A stretch of 64,000 nt of DNA from Ooceraea biroi (GCF_003672135.1 NC_039515.1:12586001-12650000); one strand, 5' to 3'. Counted from the first letter of the stretch, positions 14,100 through 26,095 are shown. Notes: generated from the letters alone by a model not told the origin. Translations and numbers: made by a program.

Positions 14100-14601
14100 C
14101 ACCAGTTCTGATCTATCCTAGACGTAATTATGACGTAATTATGACGCAGGTTTACTAATAATAAAATACGAACGAAACGGCTAAATTACGAGAGAATCAC
14201 GTGTACAAAATGTTAGAAAATATTATACCGCATATATATTAGGTTAGTTTCTCCCTTTTTTTTACATTCTATGAAACACATAACGTTCATGCGGTTTCGA
14301 CAATTAATTTGCGAAATATCGTAATCTCGGACGATAATTATATATTTAACTGTCAATTCGAGGATAAATTCTCTAGATTAAAAATAAAAACGTTATACCG
14401 TGCTCACCGAGGATCCTTGTGAAATAACTTGAGAATAGCTCGGGATCAATTGCGTGAAAAGTAAATGCGATACGCGCGAAAGAATTTTGAACAATGTACG
14501 TTCAACAGGCACAAATCGCATTTACGATCAGCAGTCATAGATCCTGCAGAAATTAAATAAAAACTTTCGAAACCGAATACACGCCACCGTGCAATTTATA
14601 C

Positions 14602-14742
14602 CTGGCAACTCGAGCGGATCTGCGGGTGCGAAATGTCACGTGGTATAAGGACCGATTCGCATGGAGGCTTTGGGCGGTACTCGCAGTGCATTCTTATAAC
14701 GAGAATGAACGAGAAGCCGAGGAGGAAGAACGGAACCGCCAT
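14602..14742 (-). CDS. candidate alternative 5' exon of the UCP5-type carrier (hydrophobic N-terminal extension)
   Basis: An ATG at 14742 (minus strand) opens 47 codons beginning MAVPFFLLGFSFILVIRM, a strongly hydrophobic stretch, and ending at a donor (CAG|GTATAA) in phase 0. The next exon of the carrier has an acceptor (CTAG|GATAGA) at 14117 that adds six in-frame codons before the MGERNW start, also in phase 0. Joining them gives one continuous frame of 351 residues. Mammalian UCP5 long isoforms also carry a hydrophobic N-terminal extension ahead of the conserved WxPFVYGG start, which makes this plausible. The exon could instead be non-coding leader, or chance. No transcript evidence is available here. 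Confidence 0.4.
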
Positions 14743-14841
14743 TGCATTCCAGTTGCCTTTCGAACCTAACCTAACGCCCGGTTTAAACAATTGTTTCGAT
14801 ACATGCAGCGACTGCAAAATTGATAAAAAAATAATACGGAT

Positions 14842-15665
14842 ATGCCCGGCGGAAAAAGTAACCAAACCGGATTCCAACCGGTAAAGTGACAACGCGAAAT
14901 TATATTTTAAATGTTAATCAAGTGAATATTGCTTCGCACGCTCGTGATCTAATTCTACCTCGCGATGTTGCAGGACTCCGATGTTCACGTTACGTTTGAG
15001 GATCAACAGAAGATTAACAAGTTCGCGAAGCAAAATGCCAAGCTGAACGATTACAAGGAGGAGCTTAAGACCAAGCAGGTAATTTTCCATTGAGAGAAGG
15101 CTCGTCAGATTTGAGACCGCTATGTTTACCTTATTTGGTCATACGAAAATTTTTACGTAGGCAACAAATGCGTGTTTGTAATTTGCAGAACGAGTTGAAG
15201 AACTTGGAGGATGCTTTCGACGAATTGGTCCTGATGGATGACGATGTGAAAGTGCCGTACTTCATCGGGGAAATCTTCGTTCATCAGAGTCTCGAAACCA
15301 CACAGGTGATCAAATAATTAAATTAAATAATTAAATGTATGCACAAGCACAATAATGTTTCGCGTCACTCGCAACAAGAGTCTTTGATACCGTAATTGAC
15401 AAAGGAAGATTCATACTCTGCTTTGGTTTTTTTTCTAATTTTTGGTACAACTCTTGCTTAGTTTTATCAGAAAATTACTATTGGCAACCAATGTTAATTG
15501 TTTCATTCTTAGAACTGCCTGGAGGACGCTAAAACTAAGAAAAAGGCGGAGATCACGAATCTGGAAAGCAAATATAAAAACTTGAAGACCCTCATGACCG
15601 GATTGAAGACACAATTGTACGCGAGGTTTGGTGACCACATAAATTTGGAATCGGAAGAGGAATAG
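14842..15665 (+). CDS. PFDN4: prefoldin subunit 4
   Basis: Four exons: 14842-14880, 14974-15078, 15189-15305, 15513-15665, all in phase 0, giving 137 residues (the human protein is 134). The beta-type prefoldin layout is visible: an N-terminal helix with VTFEDQQKINKFAKQNAKL, a central beta hairpin region around DDVKVPYFIGEIFV, and a C-terminal coiled-coil helix ending LYARFGDHINLESEEE. Prefoldin is a cytosolic heterohexamer that delivers nascent actin and tubulin to the chaperonin CCT. The first 13 residues (MPGGKSNQTGFQP) are on a separate short exon, and the start is chosen because it gives an in-phase N-terminus of the expected length. The start lies about 100 bases from the candidate divergent carrier exon, so the two genes may share a promoter. 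Confidence 0.93.
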
Positions 15666-16917
15666 CCTTTCTATTCAGTAATGCATTTATTATTATTATT
15701 ATTATTTATCGATTTTATTCTTTAAATTATGTTTAACGTACAAAAATAAATAAAAGCATATGCTTCTATATTTTTCATCTACTTTTTAATTCCTGTTAAG
15801 AAATATTATATTTAATGTTTGACAAAATAGGATTTTATTAGTAAATATAACAAATAAAAACTTGCAAAAGTAATTCTAGAAATATTTATTTATTTTTATT
15901 TAAAAGCTACTTGACGGAAATATAATGCGACAATGGGAAAGAGAAAGCGTTCGATTTTAAATCCATATTAGGATCTATTTTGTTAATCACGTTTGCTATT
16001 TTTGAGCCAATTTGTCGATTTATATTAAAAATAGCTTCTACCGAAATGTTGACTAGCAAGCTATAATTAAAACTAATTAACTAAATTTATCAGTGGAACT
16101 AAGCCTGAAAAGATTAAGTAACACGGGCTAAATTTTACTTGGTACGGAGCGGAAATTTGGATATCTGCCAATTTGCCCTGATTAGCGGTACAAAAATGAT
16201 CGAAAACGCATTCAAGAGCCTTTGTGACTTGAATTGTATATTCTAAAAATAGAACTTTGTAAAAAATATTTTTGCAACAATTAAACGTCGTATGTTTAAT
16301 TATATGATTATTTTACACGCGCGTGTATATTATTAGTGTAAATAAAATTTTTCAATAGTTGTTGCAGCTTTAATCGCGTCAATGGTATTTGTAAATGTGC
16401 TATCTACAAATATGCAACAAGCTCTGAATTTAATCATTTAAATTTCTCAATTATAAACTCTACGAAAATTATAAATTACGCAAAATATGCAACTGTATGT
16501 ACAACTATGCAACAATACTGCATCTACGATGCGATACACCGCGTAGAAATCTTTCGTTTCACTTTCAGCCGGTTGTCCACACAGATAGAATGAATGCTTA
16601 ACTAATTTCTACTCGGCATAGTCTTTTTCTGTCATTTGGCTTGAGGTAAATTTAGTTCACCTACCGGTTTCAATGTTCTCAGTACATCTCCCGCCGCGGC
16701 TTGCTCAGTTGCTATCTAAGGACAACTTTCAGCACTTACAAAGTAATTGCCGTAACGCTTGCATGAGTCATCGTCCTTTAATATTTTTATAATAATCAGA
16801 CGGTAAATGTAAGATAAGAAAAGGATAAAAAAAAGAGAGAGGGGAGAAGAGCCAGAAATTTATCTGATATTTCCAAGAGTGCGATTAAGCTCATTAAGGA
16901 TTATTTATACGTACGAG
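15666..16917. other. PFDN4-SMYD4 intergenic spacer
   Basis: AT-rich, with ATT repeats near 15689 in the PFDN4 3' UTR. No open frame longer than about 60 codons shows homology. The last few hundred bases are probably the SMYD4 promoter, with a purine run at about 16819-16850. Confidence 0.45.
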
Positions 16918-19529
16918 ATGGAGATAGCGAAGGAGCTCGTGCTGACTCTCAAGCAGAATAACAAGTCGCACGTTGGATACGGATTGCAAAAGGAATGCGA
17001 GGCCCTTGTCGGACACATTTTACAGAACATGGTCAGATCGCAGATGCCGTCGCTGCACGCCGTAACAAAGAACGAAGAGGACTCCGTAAGGTACAGGGAG
17101 GAAGGTACGCGCTTACTCTTTTTTTTCCCGCGGACATCGATGCGGTACATTTTTTTTTTATTTCTAACGAATGGAAAATCTCAGGTAACCAGCACTTCGT
17201 AATGGGCGACGATCTGGAAGCTATCGAGTGCTACACGCTGAGCCTGGCGTATGCCGACAGCGATGAACTCGTGGCACACGCGCACGCGAACCGATCCGCC
17301 GCCCTGTACAGGAAGCAGCTGTACAAGGAGTGCCTCATCGACATCGACGCGGCGTTGGACCACGGATATCCGAAGGAGAAGCGGAAGAACCTGAAGGAGC
17401 GGGGTGATAGGGCGATAGTGGAAATAAAGAAACTGTTGCAGGTGGATTCGGAGAACGCCGACACTCGCGGAGTCGTGGAGAGACTGTGTCCAGGCGACGA
17501 TGCCGAGGAGCTTCCGTCTGCCACGGAGTCGGGAATCACCGACCGCATTGAAAACGGGGAGACGATCGAGGGAAGTGCTCCGAGGAAGCAGGGCGCAACG
17601 GCCAAAGAAAATTACCTCCATTACGCGGCAAGAGTTCCGCCGCGGAAACCAAGGTACCTGCAGAACGACGATTTCTCCAAGTTAAGGTACGGTCCGAGCG
17701 AGGAGGTTCCTGCCGCCAGCGACGGCCTGGCGGTGGCCTTCTCGGAGAGGTACGGCAGACACTACGTCGCGACGCGGGAGTTCAAGCCCGGCGACATAGT
17801 CAGCCTCGAGGACCCGTACGTGCACGTGATCTACGAGGAACGGTGAGAGATTGGCCCGTGCTGCCATTATATTTTTTACCGGCGCGCCAAGTAATTCCGT
17901 ATTTTCGTTCTTCTTCTTTGCCGCAGGTATTACACGCATTGCCACCACTGTCTGTCCAGAAGCTACAACCTGATCCCGTGCCCGGAGTGCCCGATAGCCC
18001 AATACTGCTCGGAGGAGTGCAGGAGGCTGGCGTGGGACGCGTGCCACCAGACGGAATGCCCGATTCTCAAGCTGCTGAGCAACCTGCTCAACGTGGACAA
18101 GGATAAGATAAGGATGATCTCGAAGATCATCCGACTGCTGATTGTCGTCACGGCGAACGGCACCAGGATCCAAGAGCTGCAGGAAGATATGAGGGTCGCG
18201 GAATCGAATCCAGGTATCCAATCCACGTGACGTTCGCTTGACGAATAGAATTATCTATGATCATCCCTGTTTTTTCTCTCTCGCTGCAGACAACAGGACA
18301 GCAGGATTCACGGACACGGGTATACTGGACAGTTTCAGCGTGCGTTCCGCGCTAAGCCTGGCGACTAACATGACCACGAGGCCGCTGATCGGAATCAGCG
18401 CGTTCGCCTGCATCTCGGCCCTCGCGGTGATCCTCTTGGCCACGCAGACGAGCTTTTTCCCGAAAACGTACAAGCTCGACGACCTGAAGGACATCAGCGG
18501 GTTCGCCGAGCTGAAATTCTGCGCCAGCGTAATGTTCCGTGCCTGCGTGATGATGTCCTCCAACTGCTTCTCAGTGAGTACGCTGCGCATCGTCACTCTC
18601 GATACTTCAAAGCTTCATCGCTGGGCATTGTTTACACGCAGATACAGCAGGAACCAGGAATTGTATCGGGTTCCGGCCTCTACGTGGCTCACAGCCTGTA
18701 CAATCATTCTTGCGCGCCAAACACCTTCCGACACTTTGAGGGACTCACCATGATCACGCGCGCTCTGACGCCCATACGCCCCGGTGACCAGGTATTCACG
18801 AGCTACGGCGGCGTGTACGCTCACATGGCTCGGTCTGAAAGGAAGCAGAAGATACTGCAGGATTACTTCCTCGACTGCGACTGTCCAGCTTGCGAGAACG
18901 ACTGGCCAATGTACAACCAAGTGTTACGGGATCACGTTGGCTCCGTCTCGAAGAACAAGCAGCTCGTGGAAAGGCTGAAGCCCTTCAGAGAAAGATTACT
19001 CGCGAATATGTACGATATCGAGGCGGTGAAAGCCGTCCTTGATATACTGTACATGGAGGTCGCTAAACACCCGTGCGAGGAGATACTGCACGCGGAGCAA
19101 TACTTGAAGAGCTATTATTTGGGTAAATTTAAATGAATATTATGACGCTTCGTACGCTAAAGCGCAGCTTTTATACCAACGTCGCTCTGCTTACTGCTTC
19201 TCGCTACGAATGGCTTGTTGCTTATACCAGTCCCTTGATTAATATTTCTAATGTAACACATGTAATCTCGAGCATTGCTTCATTTCTTGTTATTTTCAAT
19301 AAAATAATCTCTGCAGCGTCACTGATGATTTTTTACAACCGTTTACTTCCCGCTTTAATAATTGGTCTGTCGCTAAAATGCTAAAATATTTAATGATTAT
19401 AAGAGAACTTACGTTTATACAAGGAGCTTTCTTGGATTTCAGATCCGTAAACCATCACGTATAGTAAGACCAGGATTGTTTGAAATATTATTTTTTCCTG
19501 CAGGACATTGTGCACCAAGAACATTATAG
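16918..19529 (+). CDS. SMYD4: SET and MYND domain-containing protein 4
   Basis: Six exons: 16918-17104, 17185-17842, 17927-18213, 18290-18573, 18642-19122 and probably 19504-19529, summing to 640 residues. An N-terminal TPR segment (GNQHFVMGDDLEAIECYTLS onward) is followed by the split SET domain. The first SET part reads around DGLAVAFSERYGRHYVA. The MYND zinc finger is C-x2-C type (HCHHC, CPECP, YCSEEC, CHQTEC). The SET core has YNHSCAPNT and the SYGGVY block, and the post-SET cysteines are DCDCPAC. SMYD proteins are putative lysine methyltransferases; insect SMYD4-like members act in muscle development. If intron 5 is retained, translation ends instead at 19136 (LGKFK). The ATG at 16918 is preferred; only non-ATG codons lie upstream in frame. 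Confidence 0.92.
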
Positions 19530-19946
19530 CGAATTACAAGTGGAAAGTGTCTTTTATACGTCTTAAAATTAATAAAATTAATAATATCTTGCAACACAAT
19601 TTTATTCATGTATTCACGTGTGTAATTCTGAATATAACCTTAAAAAATCCAATAAAAGAAAAATAAGAAATTTATCACGTGTGTTTTTGGACATGTCGGT
19701 AATGTCGATCACATTTTTAGGGTTATTAGTTTCATCGAAATGATGGCGCTCTCGCGTCGGACTCCGGCTCTCGACAGTAGTGACTCAAATGACTCCGGAA
19801 AGAGTGCCACGGGATCATTCACATGGTGTTTGCTGCGGTCATGCATAATCGGCCGTGATCGACCGCGATTTGCAATCCGATTGTGCATACATGGAATTCT
19901 GTAAATAATTTATTAGCATTGCAAAATTTCACGTCACGCATTCAAC
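19530..19946. other. SMYD4-HBS1 spacer and HBS1 promoter
   Basis: The AT-rich 3' part of SMYD4 gives way near 19740 to more balanced DNA immediately upstream of the HBS1 start. No gene seen. Confidence 0.4.
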
Positions 19947-22900
19947 ATGTCACGGCATCGAGACGTTCGCTGCATGAATTATTCGGACGGTAGGTGCCCA
20001 CACATCTGTCATAACCGCACATAACCGTTGTAAATTTCTGTCTCGCTAAATCCTCCTCTTTCTCTTATTATTGATATTTATTTATTTATCGTTTTTTATA
20101 ACTTCTCGACGCAGCTCTGAATTGAGTTTCCTTCTTTTGCGACCGTGTCTTTAGTCATGTAGTTAACTAGGCTCGTGTTACATTATATATTATCGTGTAA
20201 CCGTTTCTCCATGTCCCACAATGTATTTTCGCAGAATACGATGGCTACGATGACGTTTACGGACATTCAGTGGAGGATGATTACTGCGTGTCACCTAGCG
20301 GTACGCCTTTTTATTCCTACAAGCTGTTTCCACTTTGATTTGTAACATAAAACATAATTGTGTCGTAATTCTATTTACAGCGGAGCAATTCCTGTTTGAT
20401 CGGAGCAAGCAACAGAATATCGCTTCGTTCATCACCGAGCCAGACATATTGGAGGACAACGAGGATGTTGATGAGCCTTCAGCATCGCTCAGTGAAGATA
20501 AATGTAATCTTTCTGAATTGGAAAAAGCAAAGCTGTTATCTTGCATGGACACAATCAGAAATGTCATAGGTGATACCGTGCCCGAGTCCAAGCTGAAGGA
20601 GAAGATTATTTCGTCAGGCTTCAATGCGGACGTGGCGCTCGATGCCATTCTAAAGGAATCTTCACCAAAAAATGCTATTAGTATGTTTTATATTGTGACT
20701 AGTAGATCGACACCAGAAATTCTCTTATGCCATTCTATCAATTACAATATCCATTGCGTTGTGTTCGCATATTTTTAGATTCAGCAGCGAATAAGGAACG
20801 AGGATTGGAGCGGCATCCAGGTATGCACCTCAGAATATATTATCATCTAATAATTATATTTAACTTATCGTGATAATTATTATTATTGTATTAATAATAA
20901 TAATAATAATATATAACTTGAATATTACATGTCATGAGACGATTTAATAACTTCGCGCTTTTCTTCTCTTTCATGTTTCATGTGCTGCATTGGACTTCAT
21001 CGGTAAGGTAAGATGTTTCAATTGGCAAATCTAGCACACCAACGTTCACAATACCCAAACTTTCTTTCAAAAAAGAGCACGCTCCGCCCAAAGATCCCGC
21101 TTCCGCTACGCCAAGTAACTTAAATGGATCGAGAGACGCGAAAGATTCTTCCACATTTCTCTCGTCGTTAAGCGGACTCATTTCGCATCACGCGAATTCC
21201 GCAAGAATAATACCTTCGCGGAGTAACGCGGACGCGCGATCTTTCGGCTCGTTAGCCGCCCTGACCACGCATCATTTGCAAAAATCGAGCGCGGCTAACG
21301 ATGTGAAGCCTCGCGAAAAATTGCCATCGTCGAACGCAGCGCAGTTCGTCATCCCAAAATTATCGATTAAGAAAAATAACAGCGAGGAGAGTGCGAGCAC
21401 GCGATTACCGAAGTTCCGCGACAGCGGGAGCAGGCAGCCCGCAAATAGCAATGACAAATCTCCGGCTGACTCGCTTCAAGCGGATTTCTCGAATTTGCGC
21501 ATTTTGCCAAACAGCGCCAAGCTCGAAGGACCATCTCCGAGTGTAATAAATATTGCGAATCAGATTCACGCTCCGTCGCCCGACAATTGGGTGGTCGATC
21601 TGAGCGTTGCCTTAAAGGAAGCGGAACTCCTGACGCGTAGCACTTGCAACGGTGATTCGGCTGCCTCGAAAAACAAACTTGATCACGAGATACCCAGTCT
21701 GGAAATACGTATCGACGACGGGAGCGATAGATCGCTGGATCTATTGCCCGTTACCTTAAATCTATGCGCCCTGCGGCTTGCTAAACTTCCATACGCGAGG
21801 CAGGAAGTTTCGGCGTTCGCGCGGACTCTATGTAGAAAATGGAAAACGAGGAGACCGATCCTCAAGGCTCTCGTGCCGCGTCACGACAAGATCAAACGCT
21901 TCGACTTTTCTACTCCGTATGCTCGAAACACAAGTCGATCCCAATAATACTTCTAAGAGTTAGATAAGTAAATCGATATTAAATAATAACGACGATGTAG
22001 ATAGATATACATATGTAAACGTAACGTGCAAATACGTGATGCTAATTTTTAAAAACACGTCAAGTACAGCGGAGCCGTTTGCGTAATCCGTATTGTTAAA
22101 AGTCACATTTTAGTTTTGAGTTTTAATTTTTAGTTTACCTTTTTTTAGTTTTACTATGATAACTATCTACATTTTTTTAGATTATATTTTATTTTTATTA
22201 TATAATCGTTATATAAGAAAGTTTACATTTATATACACGCAATTTTCGTTAAACGAGCGAACATGGAAAATTATTAATTTTACATCTCCTCTCACGAGAC
22301 CGTCGCGAGAACGTAGCTGAAAGTGAAAATTATCACAATAGGTAACAAATTATCGTCCAAGCCTGCATTGCAAGTCGCTACACCCATCAAAGTCGTGTCC
22401 ACTGGAACGAAGCCCGTGGTAAAGGGTTTCGACTTGAGCGGTGTCGAGAACGCGGAATTACTGAGTCCGCGTTGCCAGAGCCCGTCCTCCAATCGGAACA
22501 GTCCCGAGGTCAAGCGCAAGGAGAACATCGTGCAGAAGGAGAGAAAAGCAATCTCCTCGAAGACAAACAGCCCGAGGTGCCAGTCACCCATATCGGGCCA
22601 CGTGACGCCGGACCTGGACTCGAAAGCTAAATCCAACGCGTCCAACGAGGAGAAGATGGACGCCCAGGCTATATACAAGAGTAAACGGGGCGACAGCAAG
22701 GAACAGCTGCACTTGGTTGTGGTGGGACACGTCGACGCCGGGAAGAGCACGTTGCTCGGACGACTGCTCTGCGACCTGGGCCAGGTGCCGCAGAGACTGA
22801 TTCACAAGTACCAGCAGGAGAGCAAGAAAATAGGAAAGCAGTCGTTCGCGTACGCCTGGGTGCTCGACGAGACCGGTGAAGAGAGGTGACCATTAATTCA

Positions 22901-24342
22901 TCATCCTTTCAGGAAGAATCATTGCGGCAGGAGGCGTCTCACGTATGAAATATCTTTGATAGAGAGCGAGGCATCACGATGGACATAGGCCACTCCAAGT
23001 TCGAAACGGACACCAAGTCCATCACCCTCCTCGACGCACCTGGCCACAAGGACTTCATCCCGAACATGATAACCGGCGCCACGCAGGCGGACGTGGCTCT
23101 GCTGGTGGTGGACGCGACCAGGGGCGAATTCGAGACTGGATTCGACAGCGGTGGGCAGACGCGCGAGCACGCGTTGCTGCTGCGTTCCTTAGGTAACCCG
23201 TCTTCCTTGAAATAATCACAGATGCTTGAGAGTATGAGATGCTAAGGCTTTCGCTACTTCAAACTCGTGTACTACCTTGAATTGAACTCCTTCAGGAGTA
23301 TCGCAACTGGCAGTGGTCGTAAACAAGCTGGACACCGTGGACTGGTCCAAGGACAGATTCAACGAGATAGTTGACAAGATGAGCGTGTTCCTGAAACAAG
23401 CCGGCTTCAAGGATACCGTCACCTTTGTACCTTGCAGCGGTCTGTCCGGCGAGAACATCGTGACGAAGCCGAAGGAGCAACTGTCTAACTGGTAAAAACT
23501 TAATACCGCGACCTAGCTGGTGACGTCTCTATTTTGTTTCGCGCGTAATACATTTATCCCTCGACTTTGCAGGTATACTGGACCGACTCTAGTCAGCGTG
23601 ATCGATAACTTCAAGTGTCCGGAGCGACCTGTAAACAAGCCATTCCGTTTCTCGGTCAACGATATATTCAAGGGCACCGGGTCCGGCTTCTGCGTGTCGG
23701 GCCACGTTGAAACGGGTATGGTGTCCCTGGGCGACAAAGTTCTGATATTGCCGCAAAACGAGATCGCAGTTGTCAAGGGTAAGCCGAGCTTCCATTAATT
23801 CTACGACGATAAATATGCAAGAAATGCATTTTTTTATCCAAGTATTCTCAACAACGCTCATGTTAAACATTTAAATGTGTGCTCCAGGTCTCCAGACGGA
23901 CGAGGTCTCGATGACGAGCGTGTTCGCCGGCGATCACGTCGCGCTGACACTAGCGGGAATCGAGCAACAGAACGTGAGCATCGGCGACATAATCTGCAAC
24001 CCGCAGAGCCCGGCGCCGGTGACGACGTGCTTTCAAGCGCACGTGGTCGTGTTCGCGATCGCGAAACCGATCACGAAGGGGCTTCCAGTGGTGATGCACC
24101 AACAGTCCCTGGTACAGCCGGCGGTAATTACGAAATTGGTGGCGCAGCTACATCGCAGCACCGGCGACGTGATGAAGAAGAAGCCGCGCTGTTTACCGAA
24201 GAATTCCAGCGCGATCATCGAGGTCGTGACGCAAAATCCAGTCTGCATGGAGCTGTACAAGGATATTAAGCAGTTGGGCAGAGTTATGTTGCGATTAGAA
24301 GGCACCACCATCGCAGCCGGCTTGATCACCAAGATCTTGTAA
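19947..24342 (+). CDS. HBS1L: HBS1 ribosome-rescue GTPase
   Basis: Full-length isoform exons: 19947-19989, 20235-20300, 20381-20680, 20779-20820, 22324-22885, 22963-23192, 23296-23491, 23573-23778, 23888-24342, giving 699 residues. The N-terminal HBS1 domain (about residues 15-140; YDDVYGHSVEDDYC and the ILKESSP region) is followed by a linker and an EF1A-like GTPase. P-loop GHVDAGKST falls at about 285-293, then the ERGITMDIGHSKFET switch, DAPGHKDF and VVNKLD. Domains II and III end at LEGTTIAAGLITKIL. HBS1 with Pelota recognises stalled ribosomes and starts no-go and non-stop decay. The exon starting at 22324 uses an AAAG acceptor that is weak but the only one keeping phase. A skipped alternative last exon lies at 21013-21947. 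Confidence 0.95.
21013..21947 (+). CDS. alternative last exon of HBS1: SKI7-like isoform
   Basis: Exon 4 of HBS1 (20779-20820) ends in phase 1. Splicing to 21013 gives an uninterrupted 311-codon frame to a TAA at 21945-21947, so exons 1-4 plus this one would make a 461-residue protein lacking the GTPase domain. The sequence is low in repeats and rich in short linear motifs: two copies of an IPKLS-K pattern (near 21050 and 21350), two L-x2-L-x3-H-H patterns (SGLISHH, AALTTHH), NIANQI, WVVDLSVALKEA, and a C-terminal FARTLCRKW and FDFSTP. In humans and plants the HBS1 locus likewise produces a short isoform that bridges the cytoplasmic exosome and the SKI complex, the role of yeast Ski7. Assignment is by locus position, phase and motif style. 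Confidence 0.75.
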
Positions 24343-25526
24343 GCGTAAGAAGGGATTTTCCGATCGTGTACAGAGTCTCGAACATAGAATCTTTGCGCGT
24401 ACTAGAGGAGAGATCGTAAAAGTGTCTACATCTACGTATACAACGCAAACGTATTTATACATCACACAAGATCACATGCGGAACCTCTTTTTTATTGGTT
24501 GCTACTCTATTTAGTATATATATATATACAGGGTGTCCCGGGTTTTAACCGACAAACTGCGGGAGCATATTCTACTAGTGGAAATAAGAAAAAATTCTTA
24601 TATCGAGTTTGCTTAGAAATGCTTTATTACAAAGTTATAAACCAATATTGAAAAGAAATACGAGATAAGTAACAACGGAACATAGTGTAGAATTTGCAAG
24701 GTCGAAGATGTTATGTTGATGTCTAGCTTGTATCGATGTGCAAGGACATTTTGAAATGCGTCACTAAATCATTGCGTAGATAATTTTTATTTTTGTGAAA
24801 AAATCCGTTGTTACTTATCTCATATTTCTTTTCAATATTGGTTTATAACTTTGTAATAAAGCATTTCTAAGCAAACTCGACATAATAATTTTTTCTTATT
24901 TCCACTAGTAGAATATGCTCCCGCAGTTTGTCGGTTAAAACCCGGGACACCCTGTATAGTGAAAAAGATTACTCATTTTTTTTCCCCCGGTCGATTTACA
25001 TTCTGTAATATATTTGTAATTGTTTGTAATGTATAATTGTTAGGCTGATAAAAATAAAGGTACAATTATTTTCATCAATGCTCCCACAATTTTCAATTGT
25101 ACAAGATTTTTAATTGCCTAATACTTGAACATACTATAACGGTAAAAAAGCGTTAGATTAGGTTAAATTTTAATATTTTAATATTATCTTACACATGTGT
25201 AACTTACATTTTACGACATCGTATATAAAATCGTGGAAAAAAATCATAAAATATATATATATCATAGAATTTATAGAACTTTTTTTTCTTAATAAGGCAG
25301 AATTATTGCGGAACAATTCTGGCCTTATCAGCTAACGTAGAGTGTCGATACTTATTTACAACAAAAGATACTGCTTGAACTGAACACGAATATAATTATA
25401 CATTTAATTATATTCAATCATACTGTTATATTAGTGTTGCACATATCAATTCCAATTAGCTTCAGCCGCTTTCCTCATACGTATCCTACTATACCTTAAA
25501 TAAATATCCTTTCTTTTGTAACTTTC
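24343..25526. other. convergent spacer between HBS1 (+) and SELENOK-like (-)
   Basis: AT-rich 3' DNA of both genes. It contains the 426-base fold-back element listed separately at 24529-24954 and nothing else recognisable. Confidence 0.5.
24529..24954. mobile_element. MITE-like fold-back element with CAGGGTGTCCCGGG termini
   Basis: The element starts CAGGGTGTCCCGGGTTTTAA and ends with the reverse complement. Each arm is about 155 bases of nearly perfect inverted repeat, around 24529-24685 and 24800-24954, with a non-repeated centre of about 110 bases. Both ends abut TATA, consistent with a TA or TATA target duplication in an AT-rich site. It has no coding capacity. The CAGGGTGTCC terminus is common in insect non-autonomous DNA transposons, probably of the Tc1/mariner type; the family assignment is a guess. 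Confidence 0.85.
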
Positions 25527-26095
25527 TCATCTTGAACAACTGCTGCAGCCCCCGAAGAATGGAATGTCAACATCGTGTCCCCTATTTGGTCTACCGAGTC
25601 TACGCGTCGGGGGACGTGGCGGTCTATGTAGCAAGCAACAACGAAATTATTACTCGCTTGATAAATATAAGCTGCAAAAGGCTGACGAGCATCTCGAGAG
25701 GATACTTTACCCAGAACCTGGCCGGTAATCCCTCGTGTATTGACTTCCTGCTCTGTTCATGTTGGGATTGATCAATGTCTGGAAACTGCATCCGACATGC
25801 GCAAAAGAAAACGCAGTGTTACTAATTGGCGATAAAGTTGACGAATTCAATGCTCAAAATGTCGCACAATGCTGGATTGTTATTGCCACGCGCGATTATG
25901 GACACTTACAACATGATGACCATGTAGATCAGTCCTGTGAAGAGTCCGAAGACTCTCCTCAGTCCCCATGGTGTGGACTTGACCACGTTACCGTCTGCAA
26001 GCAAATGATTTCGCGTAGAAATTGGATAATTTAATGACAAGAATTGACTGACAAATTTATGTGAGGTTATGTTTACCGTCCGTTACATAAACCAT
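25527..26095 (-). CDS. SELENOK: selenoprotein K-like protein, cysteine homolog
   Basis: Four small exons: 26077-26095, 25910-25994, 25711-25785, 25527-25623, with matching phases, give 91 residues, the usual SELENOK length. The N-terminus MVYVTDDGNVVKSTPW is followed by a single membrane segment (VFGLFTGLIYMVIMFF). After it comes a Gly/Pro/Arg-rich tail (DYRPGSGPPRPPTRRLGR) and the end FFGGCSSCSR. SELENOK is an endoplasmic-reticulum membrane protein linked to ER-associated degradation and palmitoylation. In vertebrates the tail has Gly-Gly-Sec; here the matching position is Gly-Gly-Cys. Loss of selenocysteine is known for Hymenoptera and several other insects. The opposite strand over the last two exons is also open, which initially misleads. 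Confidence 0.88.

Noticed and set aside
16879..16917. Upstream in-frame extension of SMYD4
   Set aside because: The extension would begin at a GTG; the first ATG is at 16918 and gives a normal start.
17181..17621. Long minus-strand frame of 146 codons
   Set aside because: It lies opposite the SMYD4 TPR exon and is a shadow of GC-rich coding sequence.
25527..25529. TGA ending the SELENOK-like frame as a possible selenocysteine codon
   Set aside because: The Sec-equivalent position is already the Cys in GGC; the codons after TGA do not continue a SELENOK tail.
25549..25724. Plus-strand open exon with a good acceptor and donor (frame PKNGMSTSC...YSLDKYKLQ)
   Set aside because: The minus strand over the same bases codes the last exons of the SELENOK-like gene with matching phases and clear homology; the plus frame is a shadow.
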